A stretch of 64,000 bases of DNA from Antedon mediterranea. Taxonomy: Eukaryota > Echinodermata > Crinoidea > Comatulida > Antedonidae. Position numbers and translations under genes: made by a program. The number at the start of each line of letters is the position of its first letter. The stretch's first letter is position 1. This document shows, in pieces, positions 1 to 11,771 of this stretch. The stretch is from assembly GCF_964355755.1 (NCBI RefSeq), contig NC_092675.1, forward strand, positions 30,962,912-31,026,911, in the 5' to 3' direction. The notes under the pieces are model-generated. The model was given only the letters and a program-made list of their open reading frames with translations, searched no databases and was not told the origin of the DNA.

Positions 1-2
1 AC

Positions 3-3000
3 TTAACTGTTTTACGAAAATATTGGAAATTGTTCCAACTAAGAAATAATTTTAGTGAAATTAAATATACTATACCAGAAAAGTATAATAATGCAAGGAC
101 AAGACAGTTTAGTGTTCCAAAAAAAATAAGTTCTACAAATGTTCCTGTAACAACGAAAATAAATGTAACTGAAAAACCAGTTCCGGTTACCCAAGCTCCT
201 GTTGTTAAAGGTTATTGGGGACTTCTTGATAATAAGGTAAGGAATACTTTAAAGAGTCTATAAATGCATTTGGCATGATCTGTAAATACAAGAAAGTAGG
301 TTAAATAAAGAATCTTTTTAGGATAATATAATGATGATGATGATAATACAGTAACTCATTCTATATAGCGCATATAAGCAAGCGCTCGATGTACTCTACA
401 TAAATTAAAATAGACAAGAAGTTATCAATAATTTAAATTAATGAAAAACTTGATTCATGATAGCTTGGTAGAATACTGCATGGTACCTGACTGGTTGTAA
501 ACCAATCTTATTATTTTAGAAGAAGTTTTCTCAAAGCTGTAATGAAAAACAAACAAATGATATAATTGAATGCCTATTTTTAATATTGTTTCAACAGAAT
601 CTAAGAATTTTTTTTTCAATTTTGATATTTAAAGAAATCTGGTTTAACATTCTTGGATTATCAATACAAGTCAACTGCTTAAAATTTTATCAAGCTAAAT
701 ATTTCATTCTCAAATCCAAACAGCTGATATTGTAGTTATAGTAGTAGATTTACTAATCTTAGTTTATCCTTGATCAAAATGAATTCAATATTGGAATTGA
801 AATACAGGTCTTTTTTTAGTACATCTACAGTAGTATCAAAAATACTTCTACTGTGTATTGTTTATAAATTATAATAAAAATTTATAAATTTTAATATGAT
901 TAAGTAATAATAATAATTTATTTTGTTTATTCACGGATGTACTTCATTCACACATGGGATTTTTTGTTTGTTTATTATTTTTTATCATAAATATACATTT
1001 TTACAGATAACTTACTGTAGGTTTGTTGAACTCATTTTAATAAATTTGGATCTAAATTACTCTTAGTATAGCTTAGGTTATATGCAACGTTTTGCGCTAC
1101 AGTATTCAGTATTTTAAAACAATGCTATGATAACCCCGCAGTTATTTACATAAAAAATACATTAAAAAAATGCAAATTAATTAATAAATAAGATTAAACA
1201 TTGTACAGTAGGCCTAGTAACAGTATTTGTTCTTTATCAATATTTTGTCACTGAAAACTCAAGGCATTAGTTTTAATTGCATTTCCTAGAACAGCGTACT
1301 GTACTACTGTATGCCAAGGTTCTTAGACAAACAATACCCTTTTTTAACTCATCATTTTAATTATTGCAATTTGCTTTGATTTTTTTTTCTCTCTGTATTA
1401 AAATTGTATGAATGAGTATAGTTTCAGAAGGCATGGGTGTATAAATTAGGGGTGGTGGGATTATACTTGGATATCATTAAAATGGCATTTAATTACCAAA
1501 GTCTTTCGTCCAAATTTAATAACCTAAATTGAGATTACAGTAATTGGGCATGGGAGTATAGTTGAGGCTAGGATTATACTTTGAGCATCATATACAGAAA
1601 TAAAGATGATGAAACTATTACAATTTATTTTCCCCTCAGAAACTACAGCTTCACTGTTCACAATGTGCTGTTGTAGCCAGCTCAGGTCATCTTCTCAACT
1701 CCACCGCTGGTCAAGAAATTGACAAATATGAATGCGTTATTCGTATGAATTCTGCACCAATCAAAGGCTACGAAAAATTTGTTGGGACAAAGACAACAGT
1801 TCGGGTCATGGGTCATGTAAACATGCTATGGCTGAACCAATCAGAGGATTTGCAGAAAGAGACGTTAGCGAACACTTCCACTATGCCAGAGAAGATGATT
1901 GTACCATGGCTATATAATATACAAATTAATAGAAAAACAGACAAATATTTTAATCTTGCCAAAAACTTTTCCTTAAAATATGGCTATAAGGAAATGTATT
2001 TGTTGGACAGTGAAAAAATGAAATATGCAGAAACTACATTCCACAAAGAAACTGGTTTAACAAGGTATGTTATTAAAATATTTTATTGTTATTAAGGCAT
2101 GGCTGCAAAATGGCCAACTTTGCATCTCTGTGTTGGGTCTACTTCATGCCTAGCTTACCTGGATAAACCGACATAGACCTTTTCACGTCTCCTCGGATAA
2201 GGACTATAAACAGGAGGTCCAGTGTACACAGTTATAACCTGTGTGCACCCAGTTCATCATTCAAGAAGTGTAGAGTGAATTTGTTCATAAAATAGCCCCT
2301 GTATCAGGACAGTGCTTAATATACTATTGGTGGTAATCCTTGGCCACATGTGCCTAAAGACATAAAATAAAAAAAAACATGAGTATTAATAGGTTATTTT
2401 TTTGCAGCAGCAAAGATTTGTTAGTCTGGAGTTCGCAGGATAACCTGTACCACAAAGGTCAAGGAAAATAATCTGTGTTATAATAAAGGATGTTAAGCTG
2501 AGCAGCCACAGCTGCTACAAAACATAATGTGAAAACCTGAACATTTTGAAAAGTACACAAAAGGCTATTAGGGATGTGGCTTGTGTTAATGGGTACAATT
2601 AATGCATCCCTTTCAGCCATGGCTAAAACTTAAAAGTACATTGGCAAAGAATCGGCGAATGTCTAGTGAAAATATAAACTATTAATACCAGCAGTAGTCA
2701 CAATCATATGACACCATGCTTTTCTAACAATTATGCTACTACTACTAATAACAAAAATACAACAATTTGATAATAAACAAAACGTAGAAAGTAGGTGAGG
2801 TGAGCTGCTAAACACTAAACATTATAGTCTTAATATGAACTAAAATCTAAATAAATATTTAATTATGCAAAATTAAACAGAAGAATCAATTTAAATACTG
2901 TACAAAGTTTGCTGAATATATTATTTAATAATAATGAATACAAATCTATTTATACAATTAATTTACAAATTACTGAACTTATCAGTAAATGTTACAATGC

Positions 3001-6000
3001 AGTATGACTAAACATGAAAGAGTAGAAATATATAGTACTGTACATTTCACAATGTTGTATAATGCATTTTGTTTCCGTTCTTCCATCTGATTTTGTCATC
3101 ATTTCCCACCAGTTTAAATGTCAAAAGGTCAAGCCGGAAATGTGCCATGTTTCTTCAATGTACATTGCATCCCATTGTGAATAAAAAAAATGTTTTTAAA
3201 TTCCAAATAAACATTGATGCATGATGATTTGAAACTGCAGACGATTTCTGTAAAATAAATTAAATTATATGTTTACTTGTAGCTAAGGATACCAGTGATA
3301 AAATCTGAATATTGAATATTGTGATTAAAATTTTATGAAATTATGCATTTACTTGCAGTATTTATCAGTTACTATGATAATATTGATGTTCACAACAATG
3401 TCTGGAGTATTTGTTGCTGATAACAGTCAATTCAAGTATTTTGTAAGACTTTGTATAATCAATGATAATCATTCTTGATATACAAAAACATAGCAGCCAT
3501 TGACAGAATTACAAATACAATTTGGCGGTGTTCGGACGTAAAATCAGTTACATCTGTAACTTTACATGTGTAATCAATGATCGTTCAGACGATGAACAAT
3601 TTACACGTGTAAAGGTCATATTTCATGCATCTCTTTACACTATTAAGGTCAAATTGCTCCTTATCTTGCGGTTAATCAGCTTGCGGTTTAAGGTGTAATT
3701 GAAAAATCCACCTCATGAGGTGGATTTTTGAAACAGCAAGTTTATCTCAAAATTTACACCACACGCGACCGTTACACGTGTAAATTTGTTCCGTCCGAAC
3801 AGGCTCCAAGTTTATCTCAAAATTTACTTCACACGCGACCATTACACGTGTAAATTTTTTCCGTCCGAACGGGCTCTTTGTTTTGATACAAAAAAATACA
3901 GCCATTCACAGAATTACAATTTAATACAAAAAAATTAACATTAAATAAAAATTAGATATAGAATGGATTTAACTCTTAAAATAACAATCAGGAAAAAAGC
4001 AGCATATTTTAAAAATGTGTCAAACAAATTGGGTCTACTCTCTGATTTGTACAATTTTAATACATTTACTACTATTTTAGTGTAATTTTTTACCAGATTT
4101 CTTCACTTAATTTGTTTTTAAGGCGAGAAGCTCGAACTTGGTTAACAACGGGTTGGATGACAATGTTGTTTTCAATAGATGTTTGTGATAAAATTGATGT
4201 CTTTGGACTTGTTCAAGAAAATCACTGCCTGTAAGTATCATATTTGTTATCATTGTATACAATTACTGAACGACCCATATTAGCTGCTGTAGAACACTCT
4301 TGAAAACTCACACCAGAAGGCAATGATAAAGAAATGACAACCACACCAGCATAAATCGTCTCGTTTTATAGACACCCCGAAAATAAAAGGTTTCTGACAT
4401 TTTCAGGACCCAACACAGTGTCCTCTTAATTGGGGTTGAACGTAGTGGGTTAAAACATAGTCTTGTTTGTTTCACAGGAAAGTGTCGCCTTATAAACGAG
4501 CGTGTCACCAAAATAGGAGTTGGCCTTATTGTCAAAACATATTTCCCCTTATTCTTTTCCCAGGAAATCTCTCCTTAGTAGTGTTGTCCCAAAGGAGGTG
4601 CTCTAATTGTTTTCATATTTTATGAACGATGCACCCACTCCCAAATTTTAGGTAATTTTAAATTGAAGAGAAAAAAAGGATAGAAATTCGAAAAAAAACT
4701 GAATTTCTGGAAAACCAGACATGTTAAATTGTTAGCCCACGGACAATGTTCAGTATTGGTAGAGTGGACTATATTAACCTAATTATACTGATGATTTACC
4801 CATTACAACAGCACCCACTCCAAATTTTAGGTAATTTCACATTGAAGAGAAAAAGAGGATAGGAATTAAAAAACCAGACATGTTAGCCCACGGACGGACG
4901 ATGTTCAATATTGGGAGAGTGAACTGGACTATATTTAACCATAATGATTTACCCATTAAAATACACCCACTGCCAAGTTTTAGGTAATTTATTATAATTT
5001 GACAAGAACAGTATGACGTGCATAGACAATGATTGTCAAAAGCACACTTAGTAATTAACATGACGTTATTAATGGTTACTTGAACGTGAAAATTAATAAT
5101 TCAGGTTTTCTCTATAATTGATTTGCGACAGTACTACTAGTATTGGTTTTTACTAAATTATGATACTTTCAAAAGCTTAAAAATCAATATTGAAATTTGA
5201 GTTAGAGTGAAGTAAATTGAAAACTGCACAATTTGTGTGGTTCATTCTTATGTTCAACTTCTGTTGCACTTTATTCTTTGTCTTTTACAATCAATAAAGT
5301 CATTTATTCATTTTTTAACAATTCTAAAATAATTTCCATAAATTTTGTAAATAAATTACAGTAAACAATTAACTGTGAAATATGAATTTAAAATATTTTA
5401 AAAATAGAAGATTAAATTTAATAGAAGAAGCAAAAAAAAAAACGGGAAAAAAAAAATCAATGTGATGAGTAAATTGATACAAACAACACAGCAGTAAATG
5501 AAGATGGAAAAATAAAATACACAAATTATTTAAAATAACAAAACACAGTCTATAGCATTAATTGTTAAAAACAGCATGTTGAAATACCAAACAAAAAATT
5601 GTATTCAGAATCTTGAATTAATTATTAGTATCTTACAAAGATATTGCCGCATTGGTATAAAAGAGAAGCATGCATTGAATACAAAAGAAACACTGATAAA
5701 TAAAACTTTTATTATCTTGGGTTCTATTAATATAAACTTGATAGAATATGATAATTAAAAAATGATGACAAGCAATCGTGATTCTTATACTATTCTAACT
5801 TAATTTATTCATCTTGAGGAATGAATTTGATTACTGTTACACAATAGTCGTCCTTTTCTCACAGGCATGCTGGTATAGATACCTGCTGCATTGTTATTGC
5901 TTTCTACCAGTACCTATTCAATATGACTATTGATTTTGCCGGGAATATAAGCAGTACTTGCGACTTTCAGAGACAAGGGTTGAAGTACTCTCTATCCGGC

Positions 6001-8361
6001 CAATAATTAGTGTCTTTTATTTAGTGCCCGTAATCGTTATTGTAAAAAAACAGACCTGGCTCCCACCTAAATTTTGAAAATTAAACTGCAAAAGATATGA
6101 CAAAAATAAGCTTTTAATGTTAACTAACTAGATTCATCAATCAAGGTACCATTAAAATATTCAGGTGTTTGTCAAGCACTGTACTTATGTCCGTCTTGTT
6201 TTCGTTAGAAACTTTGTTGATATACAAGATATTAAATTTAGATATTAATATTCTAATAGTCATAATGTGCATATCTGTTAACAGTTAGCATATTGAAATA
6301 AAAAGTACATTTTATTAAAGTTGTGAGGTCAACTTTATTCTCATCATAGTACTATAATTTCCAAGCAGAATTAGGTCTGTCCTCTTTCTGACCCTGCTGA
6401 AGGAATGACCTAATTTTTACTGACAAGTGCACTTTTTGGGTTCCTATACTGTGTGCACCCTAGTGTGTCTAATGTTCTAGATTTGATGCAGTCTATTCTG
6501 TAAATTTACATGTATTTGATTCATTATTTATTAACCATTTGGCAAATAATTGAACAAAATTTGCAAAGCTGTGGATTGTATAACAGAGTATTGATTTCAA
6601 TTGAGAATGAAATATAAAGTAATCAAAAGGCTAAATCAAAATGCTGAGAGGTAAATATCAAGATAAAACATTCCTTCAGCTATTATTGACTGTACAACTG
6701 TATATTACACTCTGTAGACATACACCTACTGTATGTATGTGTAGAAAATATTTATAAAAATGTAGGCCGGTTTGTTTGATGTTAGCCTACACTGACGATA
6801 ATCATGTAGTGTTCATAAAACTGTACCTCCTTGGAATAATTGTTTAAATTAGAAAATGTTTTAATATTAAATTACTTTTTTATTCATTCATTTTTCTTCA
6901 CCATGAAGAAATTTCTCCATGGTATAATAAGTTTGTAATCTTGAACAAATTGTAAATTTTAACAAAAAATGGTTTACTGTGTATACAGTATGGTAATGGT
7001 AGGTAATATATTATCAGCTTATCTTGGCAGTGTGAAGTGTCTCTCATGCCTTTTAAATTAATAATAATTATTATAAAGCAATCATAGCAATGAGATTAAT
7101 GGTAATAGAATACCAACAGACTTAATTGGGTTGCCAATTGGGTTGCCAATTTGCTGAGTACTAGTGTACAGACTTTACTGTATGTATAAAAAAGTAAATG
7201 AATTGTTTGGAATCTCCCATTTTTTTTCAGGGAGGTATGTTATTCATCATGAATTACCTTGACCCCTGAACTCCAATTCCTTAATTATTATGAGAATTTT
7301 ACAGCTGTATAGTTAATTATTTCCTTATTACTTTGCTGTAAGGTCATTTGGTTTTCATGTTTTATGTAGTTGGACAAAGTATAATGACCTAACTAAATAT
7401 AGTACCCATGTCTGCTGCTGCTGTTGCTGTTACCAATGAGTTATTAATATCTCCTTGCAGATGATGCTACTAACCCTTATCTACCCTTTAACTAGTACAA
7501 TTTACCAGAGAGACCAATTTCCTTTCTTCCAGTTCCGTTTGTGCTACAAGTGTCATTTTCTGGTAAAGTTTCAGAACAGATAAAGGAAATAAAGTTACAC
7601 ATGGCAGTACAAAAAAGACATTATTTTGTCCCATGGGCTTAAAACATAAACACACGCATAAATACACATTAATTAACTATCTAAAATCATTATACTCAGC
7701 TTTTACTTTAATTAACTGTAGTTAAATTAAAACAAAAAGAAAATGCAAAAGAATTAATGTGTACTTTTTGTACTATTTTAATTTATAGGCCTATATATAT
7801 TATTATAATAATCGTTTTTGATCTTTAAAAAAAAACCTTCAAACAATGATTTTTGTTTTACTTAATTCATTTCAAACCCTACTGTGATGTTTTTGAAGTT
7901 CAATTTTGTTTAAATATTTCGATTATTTTTCCTCTTTTATTTTTTTCAGATTACATCCAAATGATAGCACACCTTACCACTATTATGAACCAGATGATAA
8001 AACAGAATGTAGTTATTACAAAGTTAGTGAGGAACGCTTGACCTCAGGTCATAAGTTCATAACAGAGAAGGCGATCTTTGCACGATGGGCTCATAGACAT
8101 AACATCACGTTTCTTTATCCCTCCTGGAACAATTCTCATTCTTCTAATTCAACAAATAAACTTGAGACTCCATTCCTAAAATTGTATCGTGAAGCTAAAG
8201 CTAACGGTTCTTTACCAGAAATTCCTAGAAAGACTATCATACAGAAAAAGATAATTGAAGGCCCTCCAGATGAGAACGGAGTTAGAAGGCCAATCGTTAA
8301 AAGAATAATTAAGAAGATCATTGTAAGAAGGAAGGTACCAGTTGTAAAACCTAAGAAATAA
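3..8361 (+). CDS. ST6GALNAC: ST6GALNAC-type alpha-2,6-sialyltransferase, 3' part of gene
   Basis: Golgi type II glycosyltransferase that adds sialic acid in alpha-2,6 linkage to GalNAc of glycoproteins or gangliosides (family knowledge). Coding exons: 3 (or earlier)-236, 1640-2064, 4123-4230, 7950-8361; phases agree and give 392 visible residues plus TAA. The first visible exon is a Thr/Pro/Val-rich stem. The L-sialylmotif starts at about residue 84 ([13 protein letters not shown], then [12 protein letters not shown]). The S-motif is about residues 224-247 (TWLTTGWMT...IDVFG). Motif III is HYYEP (266-270), and motif VS is H290-x4-E295 in GHKFITEK. These match the ST6GALNAC3/5/6 subgroup best (SSGHLL, PYHYYEP, FITEK). 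The membrane anchor and start codon lie left of the window or are not recognisable. The left edge of exon 1 is uncertain: the frame is open to base 3, but a weak AG at 54-55 could be the acceptor. The C-terminus has an unusual basic tail of about 75 residues. A poly(A) signal AATAAA lies at 8465-8470. Confidence 0.9.
2095..2365 (+). repeat. probable retroposon 3' fragment in sialyltransferase intron
   Basis: The stretch just after the exon ending at 2064 has the look of a SINE/LINE 3' tail: CTCCTCGGATAAGGAC followed by an AGGAGGTCC block and a CCCAGTTCAT block. It is recalled as a common style of tail in marine invertebrate retroposons; no second copy was found in this window, so the assignment is tentative. 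Confidence 0.3.
3525..3875. mobile_element. MITE-like inverted-repeat element with duplicated right end
   Basis: The left end reads GTTCGGACG (about 3528) and the right ends read CGTCCGAAC (3792-3800 and 3862-3870), giving a terminal inverted repeat. Internally, TTACACGTGTAAA-type palindromes recur, and a perfect palindrome AAATCCACCTCATGAGGTGGATTT is centred near 3716. The last 75 bp or so (AAGTTTATCTCAAAATTTAC to CCGTCCGAAC) are tandemly duplicated. No coding capacity. It lies in the first half of the sialyltransferase locus, between the exons ending 2064 and starting 4123. Confidence 0.6.
4325..4535. repeat. dispersed repeat (copy 1), related to right edge of window
   Basis: Contains GACCCAACACAGTGTCCTC and CTTAATTGGG, which match GACCCAACAATGTCCTC and CTTAATTGGG at 63950-63985. 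The two copies are in different introns (sialyltransferase and CFAP144) and in the same orientation, so this is an interspersed repeat. The ends of this copy were not resolved. Confidence 0.45.
4618..5000. repeat. diverged tandem duplication, about 160-190 bp unit
   Basis: The phrase GCACCCACTCCAAATTTTAGG recurs in variant form at about 4629, 4810 and 4966, each followed by GTAATTT. Between them the blocks CCAGACATGTTA, AGCCCACGGAC and GATTTACCCATTA repeat in the same order. The copies are imperfect, so the duplication is old. Intronic; no coding signal. Confidence 0.5.
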
Positions 8362-8934
8362 GTACTTGGTTGAAAAGTACTTTAAACCAAATATCTTTTG
8401 TAATTTGCTACTTGCAATTTCTTTCAACAGCTTTAATTTATATGTTCAAACAAATTCCAAACAAAATAAAGCCCTCAGTCAGAAGGGGTTAGCAAGATTT
8501 ACCGTACTTCCTGATGTAAGTATAGGTAAAACAGTAAACATTGTTAAATCTGATTATTATCATAACTGATGCTATCAATATGTTGGTTGGTTGGAGTTTT
8601 GTGAAATTTGGATGTTTAGTCATTTTACAAATTCCATTGTGAAGTTAGTAAGATGGCACAATGACATTTGCCAAGCAATCTATAATGGATGAGAACAGAA
8701 CAAATAAAGTAAACTTGGACACTAGGCCTTCACCCTGCTGCAGTGGGTTGAAAATGGCCAGCAATGATGATGATGACCATTTTAAAAAGTGAAGGGTTTT
8801 ATTATTTTTATATATATCACAATGAGTGCCAGTACATGAACTTGGAATGTTGACAACATTACCAACATTGAGTAGGGTAGAATGTGTTAGTGGTTTGATT
8901 ATGCTGCAGTTTAGATGAAAATGGAATCAACTTT

Positions 8935-9305
8935 GCATTCCAGGTGGGTGGGAACATGTCATGGGTCGGGAGAATTTCATTCATAGGAAACATGTCATTG
9001 GTAGAGAAATGTGTCATGGAAGGGAACATGTCATGTGTGGGGAAGATGTCATGGAAGGGAAGATGTCATGGGGGGAGAAGATGTCATGGAAGGGAAGATG
9101 TCATGGAAGGGAAGATGTCATGGGGGGAGAACATGTTCATGTGTGGGAGAACATGTTCATGTGTGGGAACATGTTCATGTGTGGGAACATGTTCTTGTGT
9201 GGGAACATGTTCATGTGTGGGAACATGTCATGGGAGAGAAACATGTTCATGTGTGGGGAACATGTCATTGATAGGGAACATGTAATGTGCGGGAAAATGT
9301 AATCC
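8935..9305 (+). repeat. ACATGT-rich minisatellite
   Basis: Short variable units of about 17-20 bp: a GGAAGATGTCATGG type at 9040-9125, then a GGGAACATGTTCATGTGT type at 9126-9260. All frames stay open because stop codons are absent from the unit; this explains the ~113 aa ORFs here, which are not genes. It contains six matches to RRRCWWGYYY between 9129 and 9248. Confidence 0.85.
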
Positions 9306-11559
9306 TGCAGGATTATGTGAGGCTGAGTGAAAGCTGCGTCCATAAAGAATTTGCAATTTTGTTGTGACATTGTTTTATTAAACATGTTAACAGTAGTTTC
9401 TATGGCAATCATTTCTTCAACCTCCTTTTGGTGCTATTTTAATGTATCCCCAAATGTGCCATGGACTGTATTTTAGTATTAAGATATTTATCTTAATTTT
9501 AATAACCTATTATTAAGAGTGTATTATGTAAATAATTAAGATGCATGTTTTTATACTTACAATCATATTTTAAGATTTTATCTTTTAAATGATCGTGTTT
9601 ATTCTAGATTTTATGTCAAGTTTTGTTAATTTGTGTATAATTTATTTCTTTAGATAAGAATTAAGTAATAGTTTAAGTTTGTAGTATACAACACGCTTTT
9701 ATTTTGGTGCTAATCTGATAGTTTTAAATACCACAACGATAGGTATATTGGTTATAATGATTAAAAACGAATAAATTCACGAAAGCCATTAAATGTATGT
9801 AAATTAATTTTATGTTTGTTACTGAGTAAGAATCAAAACTATTGTTAATGTATTTATTAAATACTTTTAGTGTATTTTATTTTAATCTATCTAGAGCGGC
9901 TTTGGCCATTTAAAAAATAACAACGGTTTAGTTTCTTTCAATATGTCAATACAACTCTCATTCTATTTGGTTCCTCAAAGCCTATTCTGAATAGTAGTAC
10001 AGTAGTAAACTGTATATTTTGCACAGGATTATAAAATAATAATATACTTGTCGTATACTATGATTAAAATTTGAATATGCAAAAAAACATAGGAAACCAT
10101 TTTCAAAGTTGAAGGTTTTAGAATGCTTTAGCCGACACTGTTCAAAGCACAGACAACATGTTATACCCTGCTATTATGATGTGATTTCAGCATGTTTATT
10201 GTTTTCAGGGTTGCAAGTAATTTCCTGAGGGGTGACTCGCCGTAAATTTGTATTTTTCTAAATTTATATGGTATGATGAGATAAAGGATTAAAAACTCAT
10301 GTGATTGAATTAAGTGTCATGTTTTGATATTTCTTTGACCCTTGGCCAGTGCTAAAATGGATCTTAAGTTGATGCTTAATTAGTTGTGATTTCCATGCAT
10401 TACAAAGACTGTATCAATATGCTGTAACTAAACCATAGACGAATAAGTTAGGATCTCCATACTTAAACTAATAATCACTTAATAACCAAAGGTTCAAAAT
10501 GTTATAGAATTATGTTTTTTAACTAATTTATTGATGATTATTTTTGACATAAAATACAATGTAGTATTTTAAGATGATGTTGCATGTTAATTTGTAGTGT
10601 TATTTTGATTATTTGTGCATTTATATAAACAATGTTTCTTGTTTACATTACCGTATAACAACAGACCAAACTTTGCCAATACCGAGTATATTATTACGAA
10701 TAAAATCATATTTTACTCACACTAAAATGCTTTTTTCTCTTTTGAGTTTATGATTTCTTCAGAAAGCCTTACCACTTTATTAATTTATTATTTTATTTGT
10801 TATTTTATTTTGTGATTTATATTATTACACCATACACTTATTCATCCACAATAATTTATTTACAACAGCATAATTATTACTAAACATTATTCATTGTTTT
10901 CACGCTGCTGCTCTAGCCCGCTACGTCCCATTAGGACTACTCAATCAGAAGCTAAAGCAAGCAGCAGTTATAGTTCTAAGGACAGACAGTTTTGTGAAAA
11001 TGGAAACTCCACTATGATTTATTGATTCACAGTAGACCCAAAAAACGTCTGGGAAAGAGTCTATTAGGACATGTCATGCTAAAATTACAAATCCCAAAGC
11101 ATTTCTGGTATATTCACTGTCAGATATTCATTGAATTATTATCGAAACAGTCCATTAAAGTTTGTGTTTGTAATAGGATACTTCACAATTGAAATATCTA
11201 GGGTGATGAAGTGACCCCCAGATTTGACCTTAGCAATAAAATTAACTAAAGTGACAGAAATTGAGTATTCACTTCTGTAACAAAAATATAATATTTATTC
11301 ACATATAAAAAAAGAAAAGAAACCCAAAAACCATTGTCTGACAGACAATTTAAGTATTTGTTGCTTTAAATTACATTTTTTTCAGGTAAAATAACTATTA
11401 TGTGACAATAAAATGACACATTAAAAAACGTTTGAAATAAAAAATATTTTTCAATAAGCGAGCAGCGTTTTTTGTAAGAAATATTTCTTGTTCATTCTAT
11501 TTCAAGTAAGTTTATTATCATAAAACTAGTGGTGGCGACAAACATTTTAAAACATACAT

Positions 11560-11771
11560 AAAGTGACGCGTCAGCAGCATGCAGGGTGGCAGCAGCAGTG
11601 TGGTTACCTACCTACCTTCGAAATGGAATAACCCATGTTCGTCACCAATTTTTTTCCGCTCGAGTTTCTTCCTTTTCGCTCGAAAAATTGCATCGCGCGG
11701 AAAGAAGGAATTGAGAGATTGGTAAGCCTACTACTACTAGCCTAGTACTAGGCCATTAGAATCGGGCAAAA
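11560..11771 (+). promoter_or_regulatory. presumed ZRANB2 promoter and 5' UTR
   Basis: The 200 bases before the ZRANB2 ATG are richer in CpG than the surroundings (GACGCGTC at 11566, CGCTCG twice, CATCGCGCGG near 11693) and include a pyrimidine-rich stretch at 11650-11677 that could be the start-site region. No TATA box is seen, as expected for a housekeeping gene. The exact start site cannot be placed from sequence alone. Confidence 0.35.

Larger units (their letters stand above)
8362..11771. other. intergenic region between sialyltransferase and ZRANB2
   Basis: No convincing exon on either strand. It holds the sialyltransferase 3' UTR at its left end, a retroposon-like tail near 8720-8780 (CACCCTGCTGCAGTGGG), the ACATGT minisatellite at 8935-9305, and the presumed ZRANB2 promoter at its right end. 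The remainder is AT-rich single-copy-looking sequence with no recognised features. Confidence 0.6.

Noticed and set aside
3700-3730. Perfect palindrome as a bacterial-type terminator or hairpin RNA gene
   Set aside because: The context is a eukaryotic intron within a fold-back element; no promoter boxes or RNA family features.
7906-7949. Upstream extension of the last sialyltransferase exon frame
   Set aside because: The sequence is a polypyrimidine tract ending in TTTTTTCAG; homology begins right after it at 7950.
8944-9412. Cys/Met-rich 86-113 codon frames
   Set aside because: Translation of the ACATGT minisatellite; open in several frames at once.
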